Below are positions 36,462 through 45,715 of a stretch of 64,000 bases of DNA, one piece after another (within the stretch, counting starts at the first letter, position 1; the number at the start of each line of letters is the position of its first letter). Location: positions 62,001-126,000 of the forward strand of contig NZ_FMDO01000013.1 in the NCBI RefSeq assembly GCF_900095305.1. Reading direction: 5' to 3'. The notes below the pieces were generated by a model. It was given only the letters and a program-made list of their open reading frames with translations, ran no database searches and was not told the origin of the DNA. Both the position numbers and the translations under genes were made by a program. This DNA comes from Proteiniborus sp. DW1. GTDB lineage: Bacteria > Bacillota > Clostridia > Tissierellales > Proteiniboraceae.

Positions 36462-37235
36462 ATGAATACTCTTAGTAGAATAATAGATACAGAATTAGAA
36501 TATTTAAAATGTTTTTCAGATTTTAATGATGAGGGCAACATAATAAGATTTAGCGATGATATCATACCGGATATGTATTCACACAATTTGACTTACTTGA
36601 AACAGCCAATCTCAGGAAAAGAATTTTGTGACTTTGTAGAAAAAGAAATTGAAGAAGCTAGGAAAAAGGGGAAAAACTTTCTTAACCTACAATTTGATTT
36701 TGAGAATGAAAGTGTAAATGATTACAATAAGCAATCAAATTGGGAAGTAACAATATATGATTATTATCAGTTTCAAATGGAGCAATTAGATAAATTAAAT
36801 GTTAGGCAAGATTGCACTATTAGAAAATTGAATGATGAACAAGTAGATAAGGCTTTGGAATTTGATATTAGAGTTAATGGAGAAGACCTCGGAAAATCTT
36901 TCATTAGGAGAAGATTCGAGAGGAGAAGTAGGGTGTACCTAGCAGAAGGCTTAGTTGATAGTTATTTATGCTATTTTAATGGTGAAATAATTGGTCATTG
37001 TGACTTGTTTCTGAATGATGAGGTGGCAAAGATTGAGGATTTTGATGTGGCTCCTGAAATGCAACGAAAGGGATTTGGAACAACTATTTTGAAAGAGATG
37101 ATCTTAATTGCTAGGGCCCAGGGTGCTGAAGTAGTATATTTAATCACTGATAATGATGATACAGCCAAAGAAATGTATAAAAAATGTGGAATGATCAAAG
37201 TTGGTGAGAAAAGGGAGCTAATATTTAACTTTTAA
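36462..37235 (+). CDS. GNAT-family N-acetyltransferase
   Basis: A 257-residue protein. The acetyltransferase domain lies in the C-terminal half, with FDVAPEMQRKGFGTTILKEM as the acetyl-CoA loop and TAKEMYKKCGM near the end. The N-terminal 110 residues are specific to this subgroup. ATG at 36462 is 4 bases after AGGGGGAAA; the ATG at 36444 lies before that site. It is intact although surrounded by broken genes. The substrate is unknown. Confidence 0.82.
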   Translation: MNTLSRIIDTELEYLKCFSDFNDEGNIIRFSDDIIPDMYSHNLTYLKQPISGKEFCDFVEKEIEEARKKGKNFLNLQFDFENESVNDYNKQSNWEVTIYDYYQFQMEQLDKLNVRQDCTIRKLNDEQVDKALEFDIRVNGEDLGKSFIRRRFERRSRVYLAEGLVDSYLCYFNGEIIGHCDLFLNDEVAKIEDFDVAPEMQRKGFGTTILKEMILIARAQGAEVVYLITDNDDTAKEMYKKCGMIKVGEKRELIFNF

Positions 37236-37241
37236 TATCAA

Positions 37242-37432
37242 TATCATTATGGAGAAGTTAGAGCATTTAATTTACCTAATTCGGGTTTATCAGTATGGTA
37301 TCAACTAAGTATTTTCAACATAGAGATGTAGATACTGATTCAATCTATCCAGATATTGAAGTTGAGAATACCTTTGAAGATTATATAAATGGTATAGATC
37401 CAGTGATGAAAAAAATACTAGATGAAAATTAA
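37242..37432 (+). pseudogene. C-terminal remnant of an S41 peptidase, frameshifted
   Basis: Two short frames join to resemble the C-terminus of an S41 peptidase: GEVRAFNLPNSGLSVWY, then after a frame change near 37303 TKYFQHRDVDTDSIYPDIEV and EDYINGIDPV before the stop. The catalytic part is missing. It differs from the two intact S41 paralogues at 11685 and 14511, so it came from a third gene. Confidence 0.65.
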
Positions 37433-37568
37433 TAATCTTAGTACTAACATTAGCTAAGCAATATTTTTAACAAGTCATAAAATCAAATGAATAGTAGAAA
37501 TATTAAATGTAATTTTACCAAGTAGAAAAGTGAAGAGAGCTATTTCATAGCATAGGAGAGTGAGTATA

Positions 37569-38030
37569 GTGACAGTAGAGGAAAAAATGAGGTTAGTTTT
37601 AAGCTTGGCTGAAGAGGGGATGGAGCAAGGTGAGATACCTATTGCTGCTATTATCTTTCATGGAGATTAGATTGTTGCCAGGGCATATACTACGGAGAAA
37701 AAAGATGGACGATATTTGGTACATGCAGAGCTGCAAGCAATATGGGAAATGGATAAACTGAAGTATCCTTATAAGGCTAGAAAGGAAATGCAATTATTTA
37801 CGAACTTAGAACCCTGTATGATGTGTTTTGGTGCTGCGATACATTCTTTTATAGGTGAAATATATTATTCACTACAATCTCCTACTGATGGTGGAGCAGT
37901 TTGGACAGAAAAAACTTGGAGTGATTACCATACAGCATCAATATTTAAACTCCTTAAAGTACATGGTGGGATTCTAAAAGAAGAGAGTAGAGATTTATTT
38001 CAAAGGTTTTTAGAAATTAACCCTTTAGGT
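37569..38030 (+). pseudogene. Cytidine/guanine-type deaminase gene with a nonsense codon
   Basis: From GTG 37569 the frame reads a nucleoside/tRNA deaminase-like protein: EGMEQGEIPIAAIIFHGD, then TAG at 37668-37670, then IVARAYTTE, the zinc motif HAELQA (His-Ala-Glu) and EPCMMC (Cys-x-x-Cys). At this position relatives usually carry a sense codon such as Glu (GAG to TAG is one change). The 3' end runs out of frame into a methyltransferase fragment. Confidence 0.75.
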
Positions 38031-38379
38031 GGGGCTTCTGATTTGGAAAGAATGTGCAAGAGTTTTAAAAAAGAATGGTGTTTTAATTGCTGGTTTTGGT
38101 AATCCACTTCAATTCATTTTTCATCTTGGTGAGCTGGAGAAAGGAAATTTTGTAGTAAAACATAAAATTCCATATTCTGATTTAGAGAATTTAGATGATG
38201 AAGCAGTTGCAAGGGTATGCAAGGAAGATGGTTATATATTCGGGCACACATTAACTGACCAGATACAAGGACAAATAGATGCAGGATTTGCTATTGTTGG
38301 CTTTTATGAGGATACAGGTGGAACAGCATTGGATAAATTTATCTATACATCAATTGCAACAAGAGCGATTAAACTGTAA
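38029..38379 (+). pseudogene. C-terminal fragment of a SAM-dependent methyltransferase
   Basis: A 116-codon frame resembling the second half of a class I methyltransferase: ECARVLKKNGVLIAGFGNPL is the usual post-motif-II strand, followed by a long insert and FIYTSIATRAIKL at the end. The SAM-binding N-terminal half is absent and replaced by the deaminase remnant. A deletion joining two genes explains the arrangement. Confidence 0.65.
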
Positions 38380-38509
38380 CTCAGTGATATGAGATTTATT
38401 GAAAATGATAAAATCTAATTTATCATTAGGGTACTATAAGGATCTGAGATTTAACTAGACTAGAGAATTCAAGAACATGCAAAATATAAAGAAGCTGGGG
38501 TGGTAGAAT

Positions 38510-39283
38510 ATGGATGCTATACATATTGTTGAAAGAATCAATGGTCTTTTTAATGTAACGAATAAGGAAATTTATTTTAATGAGTCTGGGCTCACATATC
38601 ATGCAAATAAAGCAGTTAAAAAGTTAGGGTATTGTGTTAACTTAACCCTTGAAACTATAGAGGAGGCAAGAATTCATGGAGTTGATATGATGATCACTCA
38701 CCATGATGCGTGGGATGAAATCTATGGATTAAAAGAGGCCTGTGTAGAAAAACTAGCAGAGCATGGTATTAGTCACTACTATAATCACCTGCCCCTTGAT
38801 GATTGCGACTTTGGAACCAACGATAGCTTATTGAGAAAATTAAATTTTACAGATATTAATAAAACTCATGAGTGGGAAGGCTTATATTTTGGTAGAGTTG
38901 CTGAATATGATGAAGAAATTGAGTTTTATGAATTTGTAAAAAAAATTGAAGAGCTGCTTGAAGAACCAGTGAAATATTGGCAATTTAATAAGGAAAAGGT
39001 GAAGCGAGTTGGCTTAGTCTGTGGTAATGGAGGTACAACAACTTGTCTTAAGGAGTCAGTAGAAAACAAGTGTGATGTATACATTACAGGTGAAGTTAAT
39101 TTGTACTTGATTCAATATGCTAAGTTTAAAGGGATAAATCTTATCATTGGAAGTCATACTTTCACTGAAATCTTTGGAATTGAAGGTCTAGCATTGAGGT
39201 TGAAAGAGAGTATAAAAGAACTAGAAATAGTGAAACTCAATGAAGAACATTATGAAGCCAATATAGAATCCTATAATCGATAA
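38510..39283 (+). CDS. Nif3-like dinuclear metal-centre protein
   Basis: A 257-residue protein of the Nif3/YqfO family. Metal ligands are visible in MMITHHDAWD (His-His), HLPLDDCDFG (Asp region) and IGSHTFTEIFGIEG (His and Glu). The family forms toroidal hexamers with two metals per subunit; some are reported as GTP cyclohydrolase-like, but the role is unsettled. This member lacks the PII-like insert of longer relatives. ATG follows AAGCTGGGGTGGTAGAAT. It is intact inside a decayed region. Confidence 0.87.
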   Translation: MDAIHIVERINGLFNVTNKEIYFNESGLTYHANKAVKKLGYCVNLTLETIEEARIHGVDMMITHHDAWDEIYGLKEACVEKLAEHGISHYYNHLPLDDCDFGTNDSLLRKLNFTDINKTHEWEGLYFGRVAEYDEEIEFYEFVKKIEELLEEPVKYWQFNKEKVKRVGLVCGNGGTTTCLKESVENKCDVYITGEVNLYLIQYAKFKGINLIIGSHTFTEIFGIEGLALRLKESIKELEIVKLNEEHYEANIESYNR

Positions 39284-39484
39284 ATGGCATATACATGAGG
39301 GTCTTCCGGCTTCAGAGAAGGAGAGAGTTAAATATGTTATATATAATAAAGATGCCCACAGAGATTATGCTCCATGCAAGGTCTAGTAAAGACGATTGCC
39401 TGTATGGAGTAAATAAAATCGTCTAAATACATAGACTTTGCATTCACCAAAGTATCTAATAACTAGTGAAGGAGCAAAGTCAAA

Positions 39485-40223
39485 ATGGAAAAAATTAATA
39501 AGAAAATCATAAATGATTTAAGATATTTTTTGGTTTTACTAGGAAGCCAATCAATTTCTCAGCTTGGTAGTTCGATGACAAGCTTTGCATTGATTATTTG
39601 GGCATATCAAAAAAATGGAACTGTAATGTCAATATCTTTGCTTTCAGTATGTACTTATTTACCATATATATTGGTAAGTGTTTTTGCTGGTATATTTATT
39701 GACAAATGGAACAAAAAAGCTGTAATGCTTATTTCTGATGCTATTGCAGCCATATGTACTTTATGTGTATTAATACTAAAATACTCAAGTCTGTTGCAAT
39801 TGTGGCATTTATATATCATTAACAGCCTATTAGGATTGATGAACGCTTTTCAATCACCAGCCTCTAATGTAGCTGTTACACTAATTGTACCAAAGGATCA
39901 GTACAGCAGAGCCAGTGGTTTACAGTCTTTATCTGATTCTATTCTTAGAATTTTTACACCTATTTTTGCAACAACAATTATTTCTTTGAAAGGTCTGCAA
40001 GCTGTATTAGCTATTAGGATATCTATTAGGAGGTATATTATCAGACAAAGTATTTGAACCACTGATGTTGAAATCGGCTTTTATGCAACAAACCATTGGA
40101 AAGATAGTTGGTATAGGAAGAGGTTCAGGAATGGCATTTTTATTTATAATTGTAGGAATGACAGGTATTCTATTGAGTATGATATTTAAACACAATCCAA
40201 AAATAAACAAATTAGACAGATAA
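39485..40223 (+). pseudogene. MFS efflux transporter with internal deletion and frameshift
   Basis: The first frame (39485-40057) gives six membrane segments of a macrolide-efflux-like MFS protein, with the A-motif-like region GIFIDKWNKKAVML. After about 40018 the reading continues in another frame with GGILSDKVFEPLM, one membrane segment and the end NPKINKLDR. Complete relatives have about 410 residues; here roughly 150 central residues are missing. The start has a strong GAAGGAG site. Confidence 0.8.
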
Positions 40224-40314
40224 ATTCTTGTTTAATCAAGTGTCTTTCCAGTATATCTTCAGAAGAAGCAGACAAACTGCAAGGCTTCTTAGTATTTGAT
40301 GGAAGGAGATTATT

Positions 40315-41015
40315 ATGAGTAATACAGAAAAAACAGAGCTTATGATATTGGGAACTATTCATGGAATGCATAAGGACAACAAGTATTATAGTTATGATGA
40401 TGTATTTTCAATTATAGATAGTTTTAGGCCAGATGTTATAGGAGTTGAGATAAGAGAGGAAGATATTTTGCAGCCTAGAGAATATCTTGAAAAGTATTAT
40501 CCTTATGAAATGATAGAGGCAAAGTTTAGGTATGGAGATAGTTGTAAAATCTATGGCTTTGATTGGCTAGGGGAAAGTATAGAAGGTAATCTAATACCTG
40601 AAAAATACTTTGAAGCACTTGATATCAAAATATTAGAAAAGGAATTTTATTCAACAAAGGAATACAAAAGAGAAAAAAATATGATTGATGTAATTGATAA
40701 AATTAGAGTGCCTTTGATTATAAACCATACTGCTGAAGAATGTAATAACGGAAAGTACGACACAGCAGTTGATATACTATATAATTTATGTTTAAAGACA
40801 CACCTTACGAGAAGCTTAGCAATTTCTACAGAGAAAGAGATGCTCATTTAAGTAATAATATGATAAATATTATTAACAGGAATAAAGGGAGTAGAATAAT
40901 GTTTTTGACAGGAATTGACCATAGAGTTTTTGCAATTAAAGCTATAACTAGCTATTTTAATGATGAAGTTATAATCCGAGAAATCAATAAGAATATAATG
41001 ACTAAGGACATATAG
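40315..41015 (+). pseudogene. TraB/PrgY-like protein, frameshifted
   Basis: The first 160 codons carry ILGTIHGMHKDN and GVEIREEDIL, matching the GxxH-type motif and Glu of the TraB/TIKI-like fold, found in putative metalloproteases and pheromone-shutdown proteins. Near 40787 the homologous sequence switches frame and continues as MFKDTPYEKLSN to FLTGIDHRVFAIKA, a conserved C-terminal motif. One or two bases lost would explain it. The intact protein would have about 230 residues. The family assignment is tentative. Confidence 0.6.
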
Positions 41016-41068
41016 CATCATATATAATACAGCTGATAATAAGGAAATTTTATAGAAAAGAGAATTCT

Positions 41069-41179
41069 GTGTCTAAAAAATTTCCATTTCACTATATCTT
41101 GAATGAGCTATATATAGATTATTATATTGAGATGGTGTTATTTATGGATGAAAACAAAGGAGCTCTAAAAGAAATATAA
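41069..41179 (+). pseudogene. Short fragment of an unidentified gene
   Basis: A 36-codon frame (FPFHYILNEL near its start, FMDENKGALKEI at its end) without a binding site. The composition looks like a compressed remnant of a soluble protein with an internal deletion. The identity is not established. Confidence 0.3.
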
Positions 41180-41211
41180 GATTTTAATAGATAATAAGGG
41201 AGGATTATTAA

Positions 41212-41736
41212 ATGAGAAAGTTTATAATGATTATCTTTACAATGTTTATAGTATTTGGAGTTACAGCATGTAAAGATACGAGCCTACAAAAAGAAAAGGA
41301 TGATCTTATAAATGATATTGAGACTTCTATTGAAGCAGAAGAATCAAATAATGAATCAAACTATGATAAGATAAGTGCATATATGGAAGAAGAATGTCGA
41401 AAAGCTTTTTCTCCATACTACGAGTTGTTAGAGTTTCATATATCAGACTATAAAGAAGAAATTGTGAATGGAAATGTTGAAGCTACTTTTTTATATACAT
41501 TAATACATAAGAACTTTGATAAAGATCCAGATACAGTGGGATATATTAAAGAAGCAAAGGAAAGTGGCCATGAAAACTATCAACAAATGTATGATGAATA
41601 TTTACAACCAAAAGAAATGAATTTTCATCTAAAGGTTGCTATTGCTGAAAATGGTTCAATAACTTTGTATTCTAATATTTCACCTAAAGGAGTTGAATGG
41701 GAAGAAACGAAGATGACTGATTTTATTTTAAAATAG
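41212..41736 (+). CDS. Hypothetical lipoprotein
   Basis: A 174-residue protein with a lipoprotein signal peptide ending VTAC, an acidic Ser/Asn/Glu-rich stretch (about 40-55), then a compact mixed domain of about 120 residues rich in Tyr, Glu and Lys. It resembles small cystatin-like lipoproteins of Firmicutes, but I cannot name the family. ATG at 41212 follows AAGGGAGGATTATTAA. It is a single gene at the right edge of the decayed region. Confidence 0.7.
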   Translation: MRKFIMIIFTMFIVFGVTACKDTSLQKEKDDLINDIETSIEAEESNNESNYDKISAYMEEECRKAFSPYYELLEFHISDYKEEIVNGNVEATFLYTLIHKNFDKDPDTVGYIKEAKESGHENYQQMYDEYLQPKEMNFHLKVAIAENGSITLYSNISPKGVEWEETKMTDFILK

Positions 41737-41827
41737 GAGAGGCTAGCAATAGTTGTTACAGTACAGTATTTTATTTTGATAGGTCAAAGAAGTTCTATGT
41801 AAATAATTTGGACAATAGGGGTGAAAA

Positions 41828-42253
41828 ATGATTAACTATACAATTGAGAAGGGTACAAGAGAAGAATTAAATTATATTGATGATGAAATAATAAAATATA
41901 ACTCAGAGAAAGTACCATTTTTACAAGAACCATCTTTTATCTCAATTAATAGAGTAATGAAAGATGATGAGGGAAATATAATTGCAGGTATAATTGGCTT
42001 ATTATATTGTTGGAAGTGTCTATATATAGATATACTATGGGTTAAAGAAGAGTATAGAAAAGAAGGATATGGATCAATACTTTTGAAAGAAGTTGAAAAT
42101 GTAGCGAAAGAGCAGGGCTGCTATTTAGTCCATTTGGACACATTTGACTTCCAAGCAAAAGATTTCTATATTAAGCAGGGATATGAGATCTTTGGTGAAC
42201 TTAGCGATTGCCCCATAAATCATACAAGGTATTTCATGAAAAAAAACTTGTAA
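41828..42253 (+). CDS. GNAT-family N-acetyltransferase
   Basis: A 141-residue single-domain acetyltransferase. The acetyl-CoA loop is VKEEYRKEGYGSILLKEV (about 78-95), followed by HLDTFDFQAKDFYIKQGYE, the usual beta-alpha segment. Length and layout are typical of antibiotic- or small-molecule-modifying GNATs. ATG at 41828 follows ATAGGGGTGAAAA. The substrate is unknown. Confidence 0.85.
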   Translation: MINYTIEKGTREELNYIDDEIIKYNSEKVPFLQEPSFISINRVMKDDEGNIIAGIIGLLYCWKCLYIDILWVKEEYRKEGYGSILLKEVENVAKEQGCYLVHLDTFDFQAKDFYIKQGYEIFGELSDCPINHTRYFMKKNL

Positions 42254-42301
42254 CTGTTAGGGCTGCAAAACTTATACAGCAAATTGGTGCAGAAAATATC
42301 C

Positions 42302-42330
42302 TTGACATAATATTAAAATAAAAATATAAT
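42302..42330 (+). promoter_or_regulatory. Consensus promoter of the thrS T-box leader
   Basis: A perfect TTGACA (42302-42307), 17-base spacer and perfect TATAAT (42325-42330). Transcription would start near 42337, giving a leader of about 455 bases before thrS. Confidence 0.8.
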
Positions 42331-42336
42331 ATATTA

Positions 42337-42615
42337 AATAATACAATATAAAATGTAAAGCAATGATAGGACGAGTAAATTAGTAAACGGTCTAAAGAGA
42401 GGGGAAGCCGTGGCTGAAAGCGACCCTAGATTAGTCTAATTGAAAACTACCCTTGAGTTGTATCTGAAACCAGTTTACTGGGTAAGGATTTCCGTTGATT
42501 ACGTTACAATCACTTGAGTGGAATCTTTAAGCTTTTTAAAGATTCTAATTAGGGTGGTACCGTGGGAACATAGCTCTCGCCCCTAGATAACAATTCTAGG
42601 AGCGGGAGTTTTTTA
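42337..42615 (+). promoter_or_regulatory. Threonine T-box riboswitch
   Basis: The leader has a T-box stem I region (GAGAGGGGAAGCC and GGCTGAAAGC), a candidate specifier ACC at 42449-42451 in the AACTACCCTTGAG context (ACT at 42446 is an alternative), the T-box AGGGTGGTACCGTGGG at 42551-42566, and a terminator. Uncharged tRNA-Thr pairs with the specifier and the T-box and favours the antiterminator, so thrS is expressed when threonine is scarce. Confidence 0.92.
42573..42615 (+). terminator. Regulated terminator of the T-box leader
   Basis: A stem of about 14 bp (CTCTCGCCCCTAGA / TCTAGGAGCGGGAG with one wobble and one mismatch), a 7-base loop and a T-run. Confidence 0.9.
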
Positions 42616-42622
42616 TATTTAA

Positions 42623-42678
42623 TTGCAAAAAGTATTTCGTATCATTCTGAATGAAGTGAAGAATATCTCGTTTTGCAA
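42623..42678. repeat. Short repeat-like element in the thrS leader
   Basis: Bounded by inverted TTGCAAAA and TTTTGCAA, it contains TCATTCTGAATGAAGTGAAG. That core resembles short interspersed repeats of the TCATTCTGA-x-GAAGAATCT kind present in many bacterial genomes. A related piece (CGTTCGGAGTGAT) lies at about 42752. It sits between the T-box terminator and thrS. Confidence 0.4.
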
Positions 42679-42792
42679 AAGTAGCTAAACAATTGCTATT
42701 CTATCATTAAACTGCCGCCAAGCTATTGCTAAAGCAGGACCTTTCTCTAACGTTCGGAGTGATATAAGAAAAAGATTAAAGGAGGTTATAAA

Positions 42793-44706
42793 ATGTCAAA
42801 AATAAATATTACATTGCCAGATGGCTCAGTTAGACAATACGATAGTGGAATAAAAGTCATAGATATAGCAAAAGACATAAGTGAAGGATTAGCAAGGGTG
42901 GTTTTAGGAGCAAAAGCAAATGGAAGCTTACTTGGACTAAATGATGAAATTTACGAAGATGCAGATGTACAGCTACTGAAGTTCGAAGACGAAGGTGGAC
43001 GTGAAATATTTTGGCACACAAGTGCTCATATGTTAGCTCAGGCTGTAAAAAGACATTTTCCAGACGCAAAGCTAGCCATAGGTCCTGCAATTAAAGATGG
43101 ATTCTATTATGATATAGATGTGGAACACAGGTTTACGCCGGAGGATTTAGAAATATTAGAAAAAGAAATGGCTAAAATAGCTAAGGAAGATTTGGAGCTT
43201 AAAAAGTATGTGCTTCCGAGAGATCAAGCCCTAGATTTTGTAAAGAAATTTGGAGAAACTTATAAAGTAGAGCTTATAGAAGACCTGCCAGAAGATTCAG
43301 AGATTTCATTTTACCAACAAGGTGAATTCATAGACTTATGTAGAGGACCCCATCTGCCAAGTACTAAAAAGGTAAAGGCTGTTAAGCTAACAAGCATAGC
43401 AGGAGCTTACTGGAGAGGCGATGAAAAGAGACCTATGCTTCAGAGAATATATGGAACATCTTACGAGAAGCAAAAAGACCTAGATGCATATCTAGAATTC
43501 CTTGAAGAAGCAAAGAAAAGAGACCACAGAAGGCTAGGTAAGGAACTAGATTTATTTAGTATGCATGGAGAGGGACCAGGATTTCCATTCTTCCATCCAA
43601 AGGGAATGGTATTGTGGAATACTATACAGGACTTTTGGAAAAAAGAGCATGTTAAAAGAGGCTATGGAGAAATTAAAACTCCACTTGTGTTAAATGAGCA
43701 ATTATGGCATCAATCAGGACACTGGGACCATTACAAAGAAAACATGTATTTTACAACAATTGACGAAGGACAATATGCCATTAAGCCTATGAACTGCCCA
43801 GGCTCAATGCTAGTATATAAATCTAAAATGTTTAGCTACAGAGACTTGCCACTTAGATGGGCTGAATTAGGTCAAGTACATCGCCATGAGCTAGCTGGAG
43901 CATTACATGGGCTTATGAGAGTTAGAACATTTGTTCAAGATGATGCTCACCTGTTTATGCTACCAGAGCAGGTAAAGGAAGAGCTAATCAATGTAATAGA
44001 TTTAGCTGACTATATGTATCAAGTATTTGGATTTAAATATCATGTAGAACTTTCTACAAGACCAGAAAATTCTATGGGTACTGAAGAACAGTGGGAAAGA
44101 GCTACAAATAACCTAAGAGAAGCACTAGAAGAAAAAGGTATAGACTATATAATCAATGAAGGTGATGGAGCATTCTATGGTCCTAAGATAGACTTCCATC
44201 TGGAAGACAGTTTAGGACGTACTTGGCAATGTGCAACTATCCAATTAGACTTCCAGATGCCAGAAAGATTTGATTTAACATATATAGGTCAAGACAACGA
44301 AAAGCATAGACCAGTCATGATTCATAGAACTATATTAGGAAGTATGGAAAGATTTATTGGAGTGTTGATAGAGCATTATGCAGGAAAATTCCCTGTATGG
44401 CTATCACCAGTACAAGTAGATATATTACCAATATCAGATAAATACAATGAATACGCATATGGTATTCAAAAGAGACTTCAAGAAAAAGGTGTAAGGGTAG
44501 AAGTAGATGCTAGAGCAGAGAAAATAGGATTTAAAATAAGAGAAGCACAACTTGCTAAAACTCCTTATATGCTAATAGTAGGAGAAAAAGAAGCAGAAAA
44601 TGACCTAGTATCTGTTAGAGTAAGAGACCAAGGAGATATTGGTCAAATGGCAGTGGAAGAATTTAATGAGAAAATAGTGAAAGAAATAGAAGAAAAGGTA
44701 AAATAA
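42793..44706 (+). CDS. thrS: Threonyl-tRNA synthetase
   Basis: A 637-residue class II synthetase that charges tRNA-Thr. Domains in order: TGS (1-62), editing domain (about 65-240) with the HTSAHMLAQAV motif (His-x3-His) and CRGPH, catalytic core (about 240-535) with zinc ligand Cys in KPMNCPGS and motif 2 VHRHELAGAL, and anticodon-binding domain (about 540-637). The length is standard. It is controlled by the upstream T-box. ATG follows AAAGGAGGTTATAAA. Confidence 0.96.
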   Translation: MSKINITLPDGSVRQYDSGIKVIDIAKDISEGLARVVLGAKANGSLLGLNDEIYEDADVQLLKFEDEGGREIFWHTSAHMLAQAVKRHFPDAKLAIGPAIKDGFYYDIDVEHRFTPEDLEILEKEMAKIAKEDLELKKYVLPRDQALDFVKKFGETYKVELIEDLPEDSEISFYQQGEFIDLCRGPHLPSTKKVKAVKLTSIAGAYWRGDEKRPMLQRIYGTSYEKQKDLDAYLEFLEEAKKRDHRRLGKELDLFSMHGEGPGFPFFHPKGMVLWNTIQDFWKKEHVKRGYGEIKTPLVLNEQLWHQSGHWDHYKENMYFTTIDEGQYAIKPMNCPGSMLVYKSKMFSYRDLPLRWAELGQVHRHELAGALHGLMRVRTFVQDDAHLFMLPEQVKEELINVIDLADYMYQVFGFKYHVELSTRPENSMGTEEQWERATNNLREALEEKGIDYIINEGDGAFYGPKIDFHLEDSLGRTWQCATIQLDFQMPERFDLTYIGQDNEKHRPVMIHRTILGSMERFIGVLIEHYAGKFPVWLSPVQVDILPISDKYNEYAYGIQKRLQEKGVRVEVDARAEKIGFKIREAQLAKTPYMLIVGEKEAENDLVSVRVRDQGDIGQMAVEEFNEKIVKEIEEKVK

Positions 44707-44721
44707 CAAAATATATAAGTA

Positions 44722-44745
44722 AAAGCGACCGAAAGGTCGCTTTTT
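44722..44745 (+). terminator. Terminator after thrS
   Basis: A 9-bp perfect stem (AAAGCGACC / GGTCGCTTT) with a stable GAAA tetraloop and a T-run. Confidence 0.92.
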
Positions 44746-44920
44746 ATGCTTATGCATGCAAATTTAAAACACTTAGATTTTTATATGTTGAAATTAGTAA
44801 TTGATATAAATATTAGACTATTTTTGCAAAAATTTATCAGAAGGTACTGGGAATACAGAGATTGTTTGTGCTATACTTGATACTGATTTTGTACACTAAT
44901 TCTCATATTTTGGATATATA

Positions 44921-44949
44921 TTGTCTACATTTGCATTAAGTGATAAAAT
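44921..44949 (+). promoter_or_regulatory. Likely rsmE promoter
   Basis: TTGTCT (44921-44926), 17-base spacer, TAAAAT (44944-44949), about 60 bases before the rsmE start. The gap from 44746 contains nothing else I recognise. Confidence 0.5.
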
Positions 44950-45010
44950 GTAATATATTGTGATATATATAGGTAGGAACTCGTCATAAAAATGAAGGAA
45001 GGATTGTTAA

Positions 45011-45715
45011 ATGAACCTAATACTCTTATTTCAAGAAGATTTTGTTACAGAAAATAAAGTTAGATTAGTGGACAGGAGATTAAGACATGTATTAACTATT
45101 CATAGAGCTAAATTAGGAGATAGCCTAAGAGTAGGTCTATTAAATAATAAAATGGGAAAGGGCCTGATAACAAAACTTAATGAGGAAGTATTGGAAATGG
45201 AAGTAGAATTGACAGAATTTAGCCCGCCACCATTAAATATACAATTAGTTTTAGCTATGCCAAGACCAAAAGCCTTAAAAAGAATAATTCAAGATGTGAC
45301 TACTATGGGCATAAAGAAGATATATATTATAAAAACTTGGAGAGTTGAAAAGAGCTTTTGGAGTAGTCCAGTTTTAGAGGAAGAAAACTTATTTGAAAAT
45401 ATGATATTGGGACTAGAACAAGGCAAAGATACGATACTTCCAGAAATAGAAGTAGTTAAGCTTTTTAAGCCCTTTGTAGAAGACCGCATACCAGATATTG
45501 TTAAAGGTACAAGGGCAATAGTAGCACATCCTATTGCAGATAAAGAATGTCCAAGGAACATAAAAGAGCCCGTTACTTTGGCTATAGGGCCAGAGGGAGG
45601 ATTTATTCCCTATGAAATCGATATGTTTAAGAAGCAAGGCTTTGAAGTAGTCAGCTTGGGCAATAGAATATTAAGAGTAGAGACAGCAATCCCAGTAATA
45701 TTAGGTAGACTTTAG
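45011..45715 (+). CDS. rsmE: 16S rRNA (uracil-1498-N3)-methyltransferase
   Basis: A 234-residue SPOUT-class methyltransferase with an N-terminal PUA-like RNA-binding domain (about 1-70). The SAM-binding knot shows as LAIGPEGGF (about 191-199) and LGNRILRVETA (about 217-227). It methylates U1498 of 16S rRNA. It is slightly shorter than many relatives because it ends right after the knot. ATG follows GAAGGAAGGATTGTTAA. The next gene begins 150 bases later in the same direction. Confidence 0.93.
   Translation: MNLILLFQEDFVTENKVRLVDRRLRHVLTIHRAKLGDSLRVGLLNNKMGKGLITKLNEEVLEMEVELTEFSPPPLNIQLVLAMPRPKALKRIIQDVTTMGIKKIYIIKTWRVEKSFWSSPVLEEENLFENMILGLEQGKDTILPEIEVVKLFKPFVEDRIPDIVKGTRAIVAHPIADKECPRNIKEPVTLAIGPEGGFIPYEIDMFKKQGFEVVSLGNRILRVETAIPVILGRL

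Noticed and set aside
35641-38102. Stop-codon reassignment or read-through explaining internal TAA and TAG in the CPBP and deaminase genes
   Set aside because: The two stops are different codons, neighbouring remnants have frameshifts and deletions that read-through cannot repair, and intact genes use TAA and TAG normally as ends.
42337-42615. T-box as a novel riboswitch
   Set aside because: The T-box consensus, specifier and downstream thrS make it a standard threonine T-box.
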